NCBI GenBank assembly: GCA_020633235.1 | Contig: JACKEA010000002.1 | Location: 1,373,238-1,437,237, forward strand | From: Polyangiaceae bacterium | Lineage (GTDB): Bacteria; Myxococcota_A; Polyangia; Polyangiales; Polyangiaceae | Reading direction: 5' to 3' | DNA: 64,000 bases | Notes under the pieces: generated by a model | The model's input: only the letters and a program-made list of their open reading frames with translations | Database searches by the model: none | What the model was told of the DNA's origin: nothing | Made by a program: the position numbers and the translations under genes | Shown: positions 8,026-16,288 of the stretch, one piece after another | Numbering within the stretch: position 1 is the stretch's first letter | Layout: each line of letters opens with the position of its first letter

Positions 8026-8640
8026 TCAGTTCTTGCGCTCGAGACGGAACAGCTTCTTGCCGTCCTTCTCCGTGGGGCCGTGCACGATCAGCATCTCGAG
8101 GCGGATCTCGCGAATGCGTCCAGGGCCCTTGAGATCTCGGATCTTCAGCCGCTCGTCCGCCGCCATGAGCACCTCGCACAGCCCGAACGCGAAGTGCTGT
8201 ACCAAGTCTCCCGCCTCGGGCAGCGGAGGCTCGTCTTCGTACGGGTCGTCCGCTTGGGCTTCCGCGTGGGCGCTCGCCTCTGCCGCCCAGCCGGATGACT
8301 CCTCCGCGCGTGGCGCCTGCGTGCGCTCCGCGGGGCGAGCGCTGCCCATGAGCCACACGGTGACGCCCAGCGAGCGCGCCGCGGAGAGCTCCCCGGCAAC
8401 GACGTCGACGCCGATGTCTCCCACGCGGCTCAGCACCACGCCGTAGGGTCCGCCGGCAGGACCTCCGAGGGACGCGAGGGTGAAGCGACCCGCCAGCGGG
8501 CGCGCGCCTTCTGCTCCGGCGACCCTGAGCTGCACCTCTTCCACGATCCCGGTGGCCGAGATCCAACCCTCCGCGCCCGAGAGCAGCGTGGAGAGCGCGG
8601 CCATCAGGTCCTTCCCGGGCGGCACCACGTTCAGTGACAT
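8026..8640 (-). CDS. PPC/DUF296-like domain protein
   Basis: A 204-residue soluble protein. Residues 5-105 (PPGKDLMAALSTLLSG..GWISATGIVEEVQLRVA..) follow the layout of the plant-and-prokaryote conserved (PPC, DUF296) fold: an opening strand, a helix, then a strand ending in a Gly-Ile/Val turn and the beta sheet. An acidic low-complexity stretch (about 115-145) follows, then a C-terminal segment with basic residues. PPC domains trimerise and occur in DNA-binding proteins in plants; the bacterial role is mostly unknown. The assignment rests on fold-like pattern rather than a sharp motif. The gene lies 31 bp upstream of the stop of the kinase-phosphatase operon genes on the same strand. Confidence 0.45.
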   Translation of the reverse strand: MSLNVVPPGKDLMAALSTLLSGAEGWISATGIVEEVQLRVAGAEGARPLAGRFTLASLGGPAGGPYGVVLSRVGDIGVDVVAGELSAARSLGVTVWLMGSARPAERTQAPRAEESSGWAAEASAHAEAQADDPYEDEPPLPEAGDLVQHFAFGLCEVLMAADERLKIRDLKGPGRIREIRLEMLIVHGPTEKDGKKLFRLERKN

Positions 8641-8671
8641 GATCGGGACCCTATCTCGAAAGCTCAGTGCA

Positions 8672-9523
8672 TCAAATCAGCTGAGCCAGCGCGCGTGCGA
8701 CGGAACCCACGTAGCTCTGACCGAACAGGTTCACGTGCACCAACAGGGGGTAGAGCTGATAGAGCGCAACGCGCTCTTCGTGGCCCGGAGCCAGGGGGTA
8801 GGCCTCTTCGTAGGCATCGAACACCCGTGACCCGAAGCCACCGAACAGCAGCATCATCGCCAGGTCCATCTCCCGGTGGCCGCCGTACACGGCGGGATCG
8901 ATCAGGCACGGCTCGCCGCTCGCCGCAGTGTGCAGATTGCCTCCCCACAGATCGCCGTGCAGCCGCGCCGGCGGCTCCGGCGGCCCCACGCGCTCGGAGA
9001 GCACGCCGAACAGCCGCTCGAAGCTCGTCAGCAGGCTCCTGGGAGCGAGTCCTGCGCGCTCCGCTGCCCGGAGCTGGGGCTCGAGGCGCCGGGTTCGGTA
9101 GAACTCCGGCCAGCTCTCCGCCGGGGCGTTCCGCTGGGCCAAGCGGCCGATGAAGTTGTCGTGGTCGAGACCAAAGCTCGGCGCGCCGAAACGATGAAGG
9201 TCCGCCAGCCCCTGCCCCAAGCGCTCGTCGTGATCCGGCGCTGGGCGTCCGGCCTCGATGTGCTCCAACGCCAAGAGCTCCGGCGCCGCGCTGATCACTT
9301 CCGGCACGCGTAGGGCATTGGCGCGCCGGAGCCACTCGAGGCCCCGGGCTTCTGCGGGAAACATCGCGGGATCCGCGCGCTGGTTCGTCTTCACGAACAC
9401 CACGCGGCCGTCGCTCATGGAAACCCGAAACGCGTCGTTGATATCGCCACCGCCGAGCCGCGCTGCATGCTCCACGCGCGCGCCCAACGCCGCCTCGAGC
9501 ACCCGCTGCGCGCGCCGGTCCAT
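8672..9523 (-). CDS. Fructosamine/ketosamine-3-kinase family protein
   Basis: A 283-residue cytoplasmic kinase of the FN3K (APH-like) family. Visible features: GGGDINDAFRV (24-34, the nucleotide loop), a likely ATP-binding Lys45 in VVFVKTN, the catalytic loop HGDLWGGN (189-196) and the metal-site motif LIDPAVYGGHREMD (207-220). These enzymes phosphorylate sugar adducts on protein lysines so that the adduct breaks down. The ATG at 9523 shares one base with the stop of the upstream phosphatase gene (TGATG), which is why it is preferred over the start 9 codons earlier. Bacterial FN3K homologues are known to sit next to low-molecular-weight phosphatase genes, and this pair fits that pattern. Confidence 0.9.
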   Translation of the reverse strand: MDRRAQRVLEAALGARVEHAARLGGGDINDAFRVSMSDGRVVFVKTNQRADPAMFPAEARGLEWLRRANALRVPEVISAAPELLALEHIEAGRPAPDHDERLGQGLADLHRFGAPSFGLDHDNFIGRLAQRNAPAESWPEFYRTRRLEPQLRAAERAGLAPRSLLTSFERLFGVLSERVGPPEPPARLHGDLWGGNLHTAASGEPCLIDPAVYGGHREMDLAMMLLFGGFGSRVFDAYEEAYPLAPGHEERVALYQLYPLLVHVNLFGQSYVGSVARALAQLI

Positions 9524-9996
9524 CACTCTTTGGCGAAGGTGTCGAGCCACGCTCGGCAGGTGCGCTCACAGATGTCGAGCACCTCGTCGAAACCGTGAGC
9601 GCCGCCGTAGTAGGGATCCGGAACGCCGACGCCGGGCGCCGCCTCGGGATCGCGCTTGCGAAACAACATCAGCTTCGCCCCCGACCCCGCGGGCTGGATC
9701 GCCTCGAGGTCCGCGAGGTTCTCGGCGTCCATGGCCAACACCCAATCGAAGCGCTCGAAGTCCTCCCGTCGGAACTGCCTCGCCCGCCCCGAGAGGGTGA
9801 TGCCGCGCTTCTTCGCCGCAGCCGTGGCGCGGCGGTCCGGCGGCTCCCCGGCGTGGTAGGCCGCCGTGCCCGCGCTGTCGATCTCGAGCAGGTGTGAGAG
9901 ACCGCGCTCCTCCGCCACGTGACGCATCACGCCCTCGGCGGTTGGAGAACGACAGATGTTGCCCAGGCACACGAAGCAGACGCGTACGCGGCTCAC
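9523..9996 (-). CDS. Low-molecular-weight protein-tyrosine-phosphatase family protein
   Basis: A 157-residue enzyme. The P-loop CLGNICR (10-16) holds the nucleophilic Cys10 and Arg16, and the general acid is Asp127 in DPYYGG. Length fits the family (about 155). The start is a GTG at 9996 that overlaps the TGA of the upstream gene (GTGA); the longer open frame upstream lacks family similarity. In FN3K neighbourhoods such phosphatases have been proposed to act on ribulosamine 5-phosphates as well as on phosphotyrosine. With coupling on both sides, a deglycation role is the favoured inference, but a standard phosphatase is possible. Confidence 0.9.
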   Translation of the reverse strand: MSRVRVCFVCLGNICRSPTAEGVMRHVAEERGLSHLLEIDSAGTAAYHAGEPPDRRATAAAKKRGITLSGRARQFRREDFERFDWVLAMDAENLADLEAIQPAGSGAKLMLFRKRDPEAAPGVGVPDPYYGGAHGFDEVLDICERTCRAWLDTFAKE

Positions 9997-11561
9997 AGCT
10001 CTTTCGTCTCCTCGCCGTCCTTGTAGCGGACGGTGTAGAGGTCCAAACGCCGATCCGAGAGGTTCGTGGTGGTGCCGCGGTAGCGGTGCCGGCGCAAGAG
10101 CTCGATGTCCAGATCGTGGATCATCACGGTCTCCTCGTCCGGCGAGCACTCCCCGGCGATGCCGTCACGGCTGAAGGGATAGTCGTGGGGCGTGAACACG
10201 CCGGATTGGGCGTAGTGGGTGTCGGCGTTCTCGATGAACGGCAGGTTGCCCGTGGCGCCGGAGAGCACCGCATAAACGTGGTTCTCGATGCAGCGCGCGC
10301 GAGCACAGTTCCGCACCCGCAGGTACCCGTTGCGGTCGTCCGTGTTGAAAGGCACGAACAGGATGTGCGCGCCCTTCTTGGCCGCGATGCGCCCGAGCTC
10401 CGGGAACTGCACGTCGTAGCAGAGCAAGATCGCCACCTTGCCGCTGTCCGTGTCGAACACTGCCAGGTTCTTGCCCGGGCTCACGCCCCACCAGCGCCGC
10501 TCCGCCGGCGTGATGTGCAGCTTTTGCTGGCGTTGCATGCGGCCATCGCGGTGGAAGAGGTAGCCCGTGTTGTACAGGTTGCCGTCTTCCACCGTGAAGT
10601 GAGAGCCGGCCACGATGTTCACGTTGTAGCGGATCGCGAGCCTCCGAAAGTGCTCCACGAACGCTTGCGTATGCTCGTCGAGCTTGCGCACCGCGAGCCC
10701 CGGTCGGAGCCCCGGATAGAGTCCCAGGAGCTGCGTGGTGATGAGCTCCGGAAACACCACGAAGTCCGACTGCGCATCCGCGGCTACGTCCACGAAGTAG
10801 CCGAGCCCCTGCACGAACTCGTCGAAGGAGGAGACCGGACGCATCTGGTACTGCACCACCGCCACGCGCACGATCTCCACCGCGCGCCAGCGCCGACGCC
10901 GATCCTGCCGGTAGTCGAAGTTCACCCACTCCAAGAACGTGGCAAAGCCCATGGACTCCTTGTCCACCGGCAAATACTCGGGAATCAGACTCTCGAGCAT
11001 GAAGCCATTGGCGAGCTGGGCCGTGAGCACCGGGTCCACCAGCTCCTTGGCGATCACCTTGTCGACGTACTCCCGCGCCGTCAGCTCGGCGGCGTGCCGG
11101 TGATAGCCCGGGATGCGGCCGCCGATGATGATGCGCTGCAGGTTCTTGTCCCGCGCGATGTGCTTGCGCGCGTCGTACAGCCGGCGCGAGAGGCGAAACC
11201 CGCGGTAGTCCGGGTCGACCATGATCTCGATGCCGTACATGGTGTTGCCGTCCGGGTCGTGATTGCGGATGTAGCCGTTGTCGGCGATGACCGCCCAGTT
11301 CTGCCACTCGTCGTACAGGTCGAAGTCGACGATCAGGCTGCTGGACGAGGCGACGATCTTGCCGTCCATCTCGATGCAGATCTGCCCCTCCGGAAACTGC
11401 TCGATCTGGCTCTCGAATTGGTCCTGCTTCCACGGCTTCATTCCCGGAAAGCACTTGATCTGCAGGTCGCACACGGCCTGGTAATCGCTCAGCTTCAGGG
11501 TCCGCACGACGACGCGCCTTGCGTCCTTCTTCTTCTTCGATTTCTTGGCTTTTCCGTCCAC
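9993..11561 (-). CDS. GNAT acetyltransferase-nitrilase fusion protein
   Basis: A 522-residue fusion. After a Lys-rich start (residues 4-12), residues 17-180 form a GNAT domain, with the acetyl-CoA-binding region near IEIMVDPDYRGFRLSRRLYD (111-130). Residues 228-510 form a carbon-nitrogen hydrolase with the full triad Glu272 (FPEL), Lys347 (KLHI) and Cys381 (LLCYDVQFPE). The same arrangement is known from proteins such as Bacillus YhcX, so the fusion itself is not new. Expected reaction: amide or nitrile hydrolysis linked to an acyl-CoA-dependent step; the substrate is unknown. It is the first gene of the minus-strand operon with the phosphatase (4-bp GTGA overlap) and the kinase. Confidence 0.88.
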   Translation of the reverse strand: MDGKAKKSKKKKDARRVVVRTLKLSDYQAVCDLQIKCFPGMKPWKQDQFESQIEQFPEGQICIEMDGKIVASSSSLIVDFDLYDEWQNWAVIADNGYIRNHDPDGNTMYGIEIMVDPDYRGFRLSRRLYDARKHIARDKNLQRIIIGGRIPGYHRHAAELTAREYVDKVIAKELVDPVLTAQLANGFMLESLIPEYLPVDKESMGFATFLEWVNFDYRQDRRRRWRAVEIVRVAVVQYQMRPVSSFDEFVQGLGYFVDVAADAQSDFVVFPELITTQLLGLYPGLRPGLAVRKLDEHTQAFVEHFRRLAIRYNVNIVAGSHFTVEDGNLYNTGYLFHRDGRMQRQQKLHITPAERRWWGVSPGKNLAVFDTDSGKVAILLCYDVQFPELGRIAAKKGAHILFVPFNTDDRNGYLRVRNCARARCIENHVYAVLSGATGNLPFIENADTHYAQSGVFTPHDYPFSRDGIAGECSPDEETVMIHDLDIELLRRHRYRGTTTNLSDRRLDLYTVRYKDGEETKEL

Positions 11562-11576
11562 ATCACAGCGCTAACA

Positions 11577-11674
11577 CGCCGTTCACACCCGCGAAAGGCC
11601 CTGCCCCCGAAGCTCCGCTTCCCACCGCCGTTCACACCCGCGAAACGCCCTGTCATCGAGGCTCCGCTTCCCAC
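11577..11674. repeat. 49-bp tandem duplication
   Basis: Two adjacent copies (11577-11625 and 11626-11674) begin CGCCGTTCACACCCGCGAAA and differ at about five positions, with a partial third start (CGCCG) after them. They lie upstream of the GNAT-nitrilase start and so could be part of its promoter or leader. Confidence 0.8.
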
Positions 11675-11716
11675 CGCCGACGCCGCCCTCTCCTCACCCG
11701 TATTTGGCCGCAGGTA

Positions 11717-11745
11717 TGTTGGTCCGGCGCGATCCCCGTCCCGCC
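11717..11745 (+). repeat. Dispersed CGGCGCGA element, copy 1
   Basis: Reads TGTTGGTCCGGCGCGA then TCCCCGTCCCGCC. It belongs to an intergenic repeat family found about eleven times in this window. It sits 6 bp beyond the stop of the antiporter gene. Confidence 0.75.
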
Positions 11746-11750
11746 GCTAG

Positions 11751-13052
11751 TCACGAGAACGGAGAAGCTCGAGAGGGAGCCGACCCGGTCTCCGCTTGCC
11801 GCGTCCCTCGGTTCGTCCGGACAGGGCCTTGGGCGCTACCCGGCTGCCTCTGACCGAAACGCTTGACCAGCCACGTAGCGCTGACGCCGTGTGCGAAGAC
11901 CGATCCGGTCACTACCAGACTTGCCAGCGCGAACAGCTCTGGGCGCTCGGCACGCCGCGCGATCAGAGTGGCATAATAGAGCGCGGCGATGCCAATCGGG
12001 CCGAACCAGCCAGCGAAGCGCGCTTCGCGAGGGGTCGAAATCGTCGCTGCCGTGCGGTGAAGCAGCAGCATCAGTGGCAGCCTCCGCAGCAGCAGCACGC
12101 TGACCGCGAACAGGAGCCCCAAGGAGCCCAACTTCAGCCACGAAGCATAGGGTAGCAAGGCACCAAACAACACGAACACCGGAAGCAGGAACATGCGCTC
12201 CAGCGTCTGGTGAATGTTCTCCGCCCGCAGCTCGGGAGCATCGTGGGTGACCGAGCGAAACGCGATGCCAGCCACGAACACCCCCCACAGCTCGTTCGAG
12301 CCCACCAAAGACAGACTACCGACCAGCAGCGCGGCCATCGCCAAGGACACGCTCAGGTGAGAAACCGGCTCGCTCTCGAAGCGACCGCGAACCCACAACA
12401 CGGCCCGACCCGTCGCGTATCCGACGAGCCCGCCCATGACGCCGCCGACGACGACTCCCTTCACCAAGGCGTCGAAGCACCAACTTGTCAGTGACGAGGA
12501 GCCCGCATCTGCGACAAAGATGAGCGGAAGAAGCACCAGCGGACTGGCGAGAGCGTCGTTGGCGCCGGCCTCCGCCGAGAGCGTGTGTCGCAGCCGAGCT
12601 GGCAGGTTCTCCTCCGCGAGCGCGCCGGTCAGGATTGAGCTGGCAATCACGGGGTCCGTTGGCGTCAAGACGGCACCGACCACTGCGGCCTCCGGTAGGG
12701 AAAGGCCGACGATCAGGTACGCCAGCAGGGAGGTGACTAGCCACATGCCGGGCATCAAGAGTCCGATCATCACGCCCACGCTGCGCCGACGGCGCCAAAT
12801 GAATCCCGCCGGCAAGCGGAGAGCGGTCGCCAGCACCGCGACAGCAAGAGTAAGGCGGCAGGCCTGCTCCAGAAAGCCGAAGGCGTCCGGCGGCACTCGC
12901 AACAGGCCCGTGCACGGACCTGCAACGATGCCAACGGCCAAGGCCAACACTGGCTCCGAAACGTACCAGCGGCTCTTGACGAGTCCAGAGGTCGCACCGA
13001 GGAGCAGCATCACCAGCCCCAGCAAAGCCAGCGCCGTGTCGAGCTCGTGCAT
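11751..13052 (-). CDS. Cation:proton antiporter, CPA1/NhaP type
   Basis: A 433-residue polytopic inner-membrane protein with about 11-12 hydrophobic spans. Family motifs are the extended-segment TPTDPVIASSI and AGANDALASP, where the Asn-Asp pair is the usual ion-binding site. It should exchange Na+, K+ or another monovalent cation for protons. The start is set at the ATG giving MHELDTALALLGLVMLLLG, which begins directly with the first membrane span; the longer frame upstream codes Arg-rich sequence unlike the family. No regulatory domain follows the membrane part beyond a short tail of about 30 charged residues. Confidence 0.85.
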   Translation of the reverse strand: MHELDTALALLGLVMLLLGATSGLVKSRWYVSEPVLALAVGIVAGPCTGLLRVPPDAFGFLEQACRLTLAVAVLATALRLPAGFIWRRRRSVGVMIGLLMPGMWLVTSLLAYLIVGLSLPEAAVVGAVLTPTDPVIASSILTGALAEENLPARLRHTLSAEAGANDALASPLVLLPLIFVADAGSSSLTSWCFDALVKGVVVGGVMGGLVGYATGRAVLWVRGRFESEPVSHLSVSLAMAALLVGSLSLVGSNELWGVFVAGIAFRSVTHDAPELRAENIHQTLERMFLLPVFVLFGALLPYASWLKLGSLGLLFAVSVLLLRRLPLMLLLHRTAATISTPREARFAGWFGPIGIAALYYATLIARRAERPELFALASLVVTGSVFAHGVSATWLVKRFGQRQPGSAQGPVRTNRGTRQAETGSAPSRASPFS

Positions 13053-13150
13053 GGTCAAGAAGTCGGAGCAAACTCCAGACCACTCCGTTGCAGGCGCTGA
13101 CCGTCTGCGGAGGCCGCGGCGACCTGACACACCGAGGCATTCTGCATGGT

Positions 13151-13179
13151 CCGCCGCGGGGTTCCGCGCCGCAGCGACA
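13151..13179 (-). repeat. Dispersed CGGCGCGA element, copy 2
   Basis: On the minus strand it reads TGTCGCTGCGGCGCGG then AACCCCGCGG. It lies between the UbiA stop (13183) and the antiporter start (13052). Confidence 0.7.
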
Positions 13180-13182
13180 AAA

Positions 13183-14124
13183 TCAGAGCGGTAGCCAGGG
13201 CCGCGCGAGAGTGAGGACGGCAAGCAGCGTGGCACCCCGCCAGATCGCGTGGTGGAGATGCGCCTTGTAGCGCGCTTGCGGAGTGAAGGCGTTGGTCGTC
13301 GCCTGCCCGCTCTCCTGGCGGAGCTTGCGAAAGCTCCACAGCACGACGACCAGCACCGGCGCGGCGATCCAGGCGGGCAGCACGCTGGGCAGCGCCACCG
13401 CCGTGAGGCCCCACAGCACGACGCCCACGAGCACCAGCGTCTCCACCATCCGGCGCGCCAGGCGGTTGCCGAAGACGCTGGCCACGGTGCGCTTGCCACC
13501 CCGACGATCGCTCACCTCGTCGCTGAGACCGCTGGCGATGGCGCTGGCGAGACACAACGGCACGAAGCCGATCAGGAGCGCGTCTGCGGGCGTGAGCAAG
13601 CGGCCGCTCACGAAGTGTGCCTCGAGCCAGGGCAGCGCCACGCCCACGCCTGCCATCTCCAGGAGCTCGCCCCCGCCGCGGTAGTTGAGGCGCAAGGGCG
13701 GCAGGGAGTACGCGATGAAGATGCCGACGCCGATGACGCCCCCGACCGCGGCCCCCGGGAGCCCCAGCCACACGGCGCCAACCACGCCCACGATCAGCGC
13801 GGCAAGGGCAGCGGCGATGCCGGCGAACAACACATGGTGCGCCGGCAAGATGCCGTCCGGGATGGTCTTCGGCGAACAACCCTTGGGGAACATCTGACGC
13901 TTGATGCGATCCACGTCGCGATCCGCCCAGTCGTTCAGCAGCACGATGGCGCACAGATCGAAGACGACGAACAGCGCACCGAACGCGACGCCGCGACCGC
14001 TGACGTGCGCGGCATCGAGGGCGCCGATGGCGACACCGAGCAGCGCTGGAACCAGGAGCTTGGGCCAGCTCGCCGGTTTCAGCGCGTAGCGCCATCGCGA
14101 GAGCGGTGTGGGGAACGTGGTCAC
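13183..14124 (-). CDS. UbiA-family prenyltransferase (second copy)
   Basis: A 313-residue membrane enzyme. The first diphosphate-binding motif is NDWADRDVD (64-72). The second is SDEVSDRRGGKRT (201-213). YSLPPLRLNYRGGGELLE (139-156) is the loop typical of the family. It differs from the UbiA protein at 2655-3563, which has NDAADWRAD and a MenA-like loop, so the two probably use different acceptors. The sequence MFPKGCSPKTIPDG after the first motif resembles the protoporphyrin/chlorophyll-type and other secondary UbiA enzymes, but the acceptor cannot be fixed. The antiporter gene follows 130 bp downstream on the same strand. Confidence 0.85.
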   Translation of the reverse strand: MTTFPTPLSRWRYALKPASWPKLLVPALLGVAIGALDAAHVSGRGVAFGALFVVFDLCAIVLLNDWADRDVDRIKRQMFPKGCSPKTIPDGILPAHHVLFAGIAAALAALIVGVVGAVWLGLPGAAVGGVIGVGIFIAYSLPPLRLNYRGGGELLEMAGVGVALPWLEAHFVSGRLLTPADALLIGFVPLCLASAIASGLSDEVSDRRGGKRTVASVFGNRLARRMVETLVLVGVVLWGLTAVALPSVLPAWIAAPVLVVVLWSFRKLRQESGQATTNAFTPQARYKAHLHHAIWRGATLLAVLTLARPWLPL

Positions 14125-14216
14125 GGCTTTGGACGCGATTTCGCGCTCGGCCGTAACATGGTTGCTCTGGTAATCTTCCGCAACCTCGGCTCCGAGATCC
14201 GCTCTATGCTCGCGTC

Positions 14217-14768
14217 ATGTGGTTCCGAGCCGGACTTTTCACGGCCCTGCTGCTTCTGTCCGCGTGTATGCCGCGGCGGACCGACACCCAACATCCAGCC
14301 GTGTGCGAGGGGGATTCCACCCAGGCGTTGAAGCCGGTGAGCGACGCGGAGCTGGTCGCGGCGGCGCAGGCGAGCACGCAGGTGGTGCGGGCGCGGCTCT
14401 CGTTCACTGGCACGCTGGAATCCAACGGCGCGCGCTACCGTTATGCCATCGCGGACGTGGTGGAGGTGTTGCAGGGCAGCCTGGCCAGCGCAGGGCCCAA
14501 GCTCGCGGAAGAGCTGCCGCTGTGGGCGCCGGTGAACGCGGCCAGCCCGCTGGAGCAGCTCATGTGCCGCGAGGGCGACACCTTCGTGTTCCTGCTCAGC
14601 GTGCCGGACGAGAGCGCACCGCCGGACGGCGGCGTGCCGGAGCCCGTGGCTCAGGTGTACGGCCAGCACGCGGTGGCGCTCCACGCGGTGCTCGGCGAGC
14701 ACGAGCTCGGCCGGCTGGACAGCGTGTTGAAAACCGCGCCTCCCCGTGCCACATCCCCGAGCCCATGA
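14217..14768 (+). CDS. Putative lipoprotein
   Basis: A 183-residue secreted protein; lipobox LLSAC, Cys17. The mature part has two Cys (in AVCEGD and LMCREGD) that could form a disulfide, and a single globular domain with the pattern VVRARLSFTGTLE..YRYAIADVVEVLQGS, resembling small beta-rich lipoprotein domains. No family recognised. The stop overlaps the next start (ATGA at 14765-14768), so the two small lipoproteins are co-translated. The upstream gap contains TATGCT 17 bp before the ATG, a possible -10 element. Confidence 0.65.
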   Translation: MWFRAGLFTALLLLSACMPRRTDTQHPAVCEGDSTQALKPVSDAELVAAAQASTQVVRARLSFTGTLESNGARYRYAIADVVEVLQGSLASAGPKLAEELPLWAPVNAASPLEQLMCREGDTFVFLLSVPDESAPPDGGVPEPVAQVYGQHAVALHAVLGEHELGRLDSVLKTAPPRATSPSP

Positions 14769-15259
14769 CCCGCACCGTCATCGTGCTCTTCAGCCTGCTC
14801 GTGGTCACCTCCGGCTGCGACGGCCTGCGCAAGAAGCTGTTCGAGAAGAAGGCCTCGGAGGCGGCGGGCAGCGAGGTCACGGTGGACGAGAAGGGCCGCG
14901 TGAACCTCAAGGCCACGGACGACGCCGGCAGCCAGACGCAGGTGCAGTTCGGCGAAGGCACCACGCTGCCCGCGGACTTCCCGAAGAGCGTCCCCATCTA
15001 TCCCGGCGCCAAGGTCATCGCGGTGGTGAGCATGGGCTCCCGCAAGGACGCCTACATGGTCACGATCGACACCAAGGCCAAGCCCAGCGAGGTGATCGAC
15101 TTCTACAAGAAGGCCAAGGGCTTCAAGATCGAGTCGGACCTGGCGCTGGGCAAGACCCACATGCTCAGCCTCACGGCGAGCGATGGTCTCGACGTGACCA
15201 TCAGCGTGACGACCGCCGACGACGGCACGGCGGACGCGCAGATCACGACGACGCGTTGA
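14765..15259 (+). CDS. Putative small lipoprotein
   Basis: A 164-residue lipoprotein; lipobox VTSGC, Cys18. A charged linker rich in Lys and Glu (20-60) precedes a compact domain beginning LPADFPKSVPIYPGAKV, then SEVIDFYKKAKGFKIESD. This opening (a short Pro-containing motif before an alpha/beta unit) is common in small periplasmic lipoproteins of unknown role in this phylum. Its start overlaps the previous stop. Its 3' end overlaps the 3' end of the convergent hydrolase gene by 17 bp, leaving no room for a separate terminator. Confidence 0.65.
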   Translation: MTRTVIVLFSLLVVTSGCDGLRKKLFEKKASEAAGSEVTVDEKGRVNLKATDDAGSQTQVQFGEGTTLPADFPKSVPIYPGAKVIAVVSMGSRKDAYMVTIDTKAKPSEVIDFYKKAKGFKIESDLALGKTHMLSLTASDGLDVTISVTTADDGTADAQITTTR

Positions 15260-16259
15260 GACGCTCGAAAGCGTCCACGATCGCGTGGCGGTGTTCGCGC
15301 GCCTGAAACAACGCCGCCGTCACGTGACCGGACTCGAGCATGCGCAGCTCGGACCCCGGCCAGTGAGCGTGGAGCGCTTCGCTCTCGGCTGCAGGGACGA
15401 ACCCATCGTGACGCGCAGCCACCACGATCGCGGAGCGCGGGGAAAGCGGCGCCACGTGGCGTGACAAACGTACGGGCTCGAGACAGCGATCGAAGTGAGC
15501 GCGCGCTTCCGCGGCGCTTCCGGCATCTCGCGCCAACGCGGCCCAATCCACCGAGCGGCTGAGGGCGGACTCCATGAATACGGCGCGCGCGCGATCTCCC
15601 GCGCCGCGGGGTACGCACGCGACGGGCGCGTTCGAAAGCGCTCCGACGAACGCAGCCATCATCCCGCCCTGACTGTAGCCGCTGACGCCGAGCCGCGAAT
15701 GGCCCTGGCGCTGGAGCCAGGCGAGCAGCGCCCGAGCTTCGTCCACCGTAGAGAGATTCATGGCGAACTGCTCTTCCACGGTTCTTAGGACCGGGCCGAT
15801 CTGCCCGCGAGGTCGACGCGATCCGTAGAATGGGTTTTCTAGTGACAGCACGGCGATCCCTGCGCGCACCAGCGGGGCGGCAAACCGCCGTCGGCGCGCG
15901 AATCCTTCCTCTCCGGTCGCGGCCAGCAGCACACAAGCGCCACGCGGAGCATGGCGCACAGGGGAGAGCAGCTCTGCTTCGATGAACGCGCTCTCCCGAG
16001 GCAAGCGCCGCGCAGCTGGGGATGCGAACCGAAGCCTACGCCGACGCAACAGCCCATGGACACGCTCGCGCTGGCCGAGGAGCTCCGATAGCTCCGGCAA
16101 CTCCACGTCGCGGTCGTACTCCGCAATCTCGTCGACCCAGCGTCCAAGCCGTGTGCGGTCCCCGAAACCCGAGCGATACAGCTTGATCCGCGGCAGAAGC
16201 TGCATGGCGGCTTGGTCTGCCCAGGTGTGGACGAGCGACACTTTCGCCCACTGTAGCAA
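15243..16259 (-). CDS. Alpha/beta hydrolase, ABHD18-like
   Basis: A 338-residue soluble protein with an alpha/beta-hydrolase core. The nucleophile elbow is GYSQGG (Ser in LGVSGYSQGGMMAAF), the acid is probably Asp in AARHDGFVPAAE, and the His is in ESGHVTAALF. The N-terminal 100 residues (YRSGFGD, LRFASPAARRLP) resemble the ABHD18/DUF2048 group, a poorly characterised hydrolase family found from bacteria to animals. No signal peptide is seen, so it is probably cytoplasmic. Its start lies 29 bp from the divergent kinase start. Confidence 0.7.
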   Translation of the reverse strand: MLQWAKVSLVHTWADQAAMQLLPRIKLYRSGFGDRTRLGRWVDEIAEYDRDVELPELSELLGQRERVHGLLRRRRLRFASPAARRLPRESAFIEAELLSPVRHAPRGACVLLAATGEEGFARRRRFAAPLVRAGIAVLSLENPFYGSRRPRGQIGPVLRTVEEQFAMNLSTVDEARALLAWLQRQGHSRLGVSGYSQGGMMAAFVGALSNAPVACVPRGAGDRARAVFMESALSRSVDWAALARDAGSAAEARAHFDRCLEPVRLSRHVAPLSPRSAIVVAARHDGFVPAAESEALHAHWPGSELRMLESGHVTAALFQAREHRHAIVDAFERLNASS

Positions 16260-16288
16260 AGCCGGCTCCGCTATGCTGGATCGTTGGC

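Noticed and set aside
9993..11561. GNAT-nitrilase as a new fusion
   Set aside because: The same order is known from Bacillus YhcX-type proteins; only the operon context may be new.
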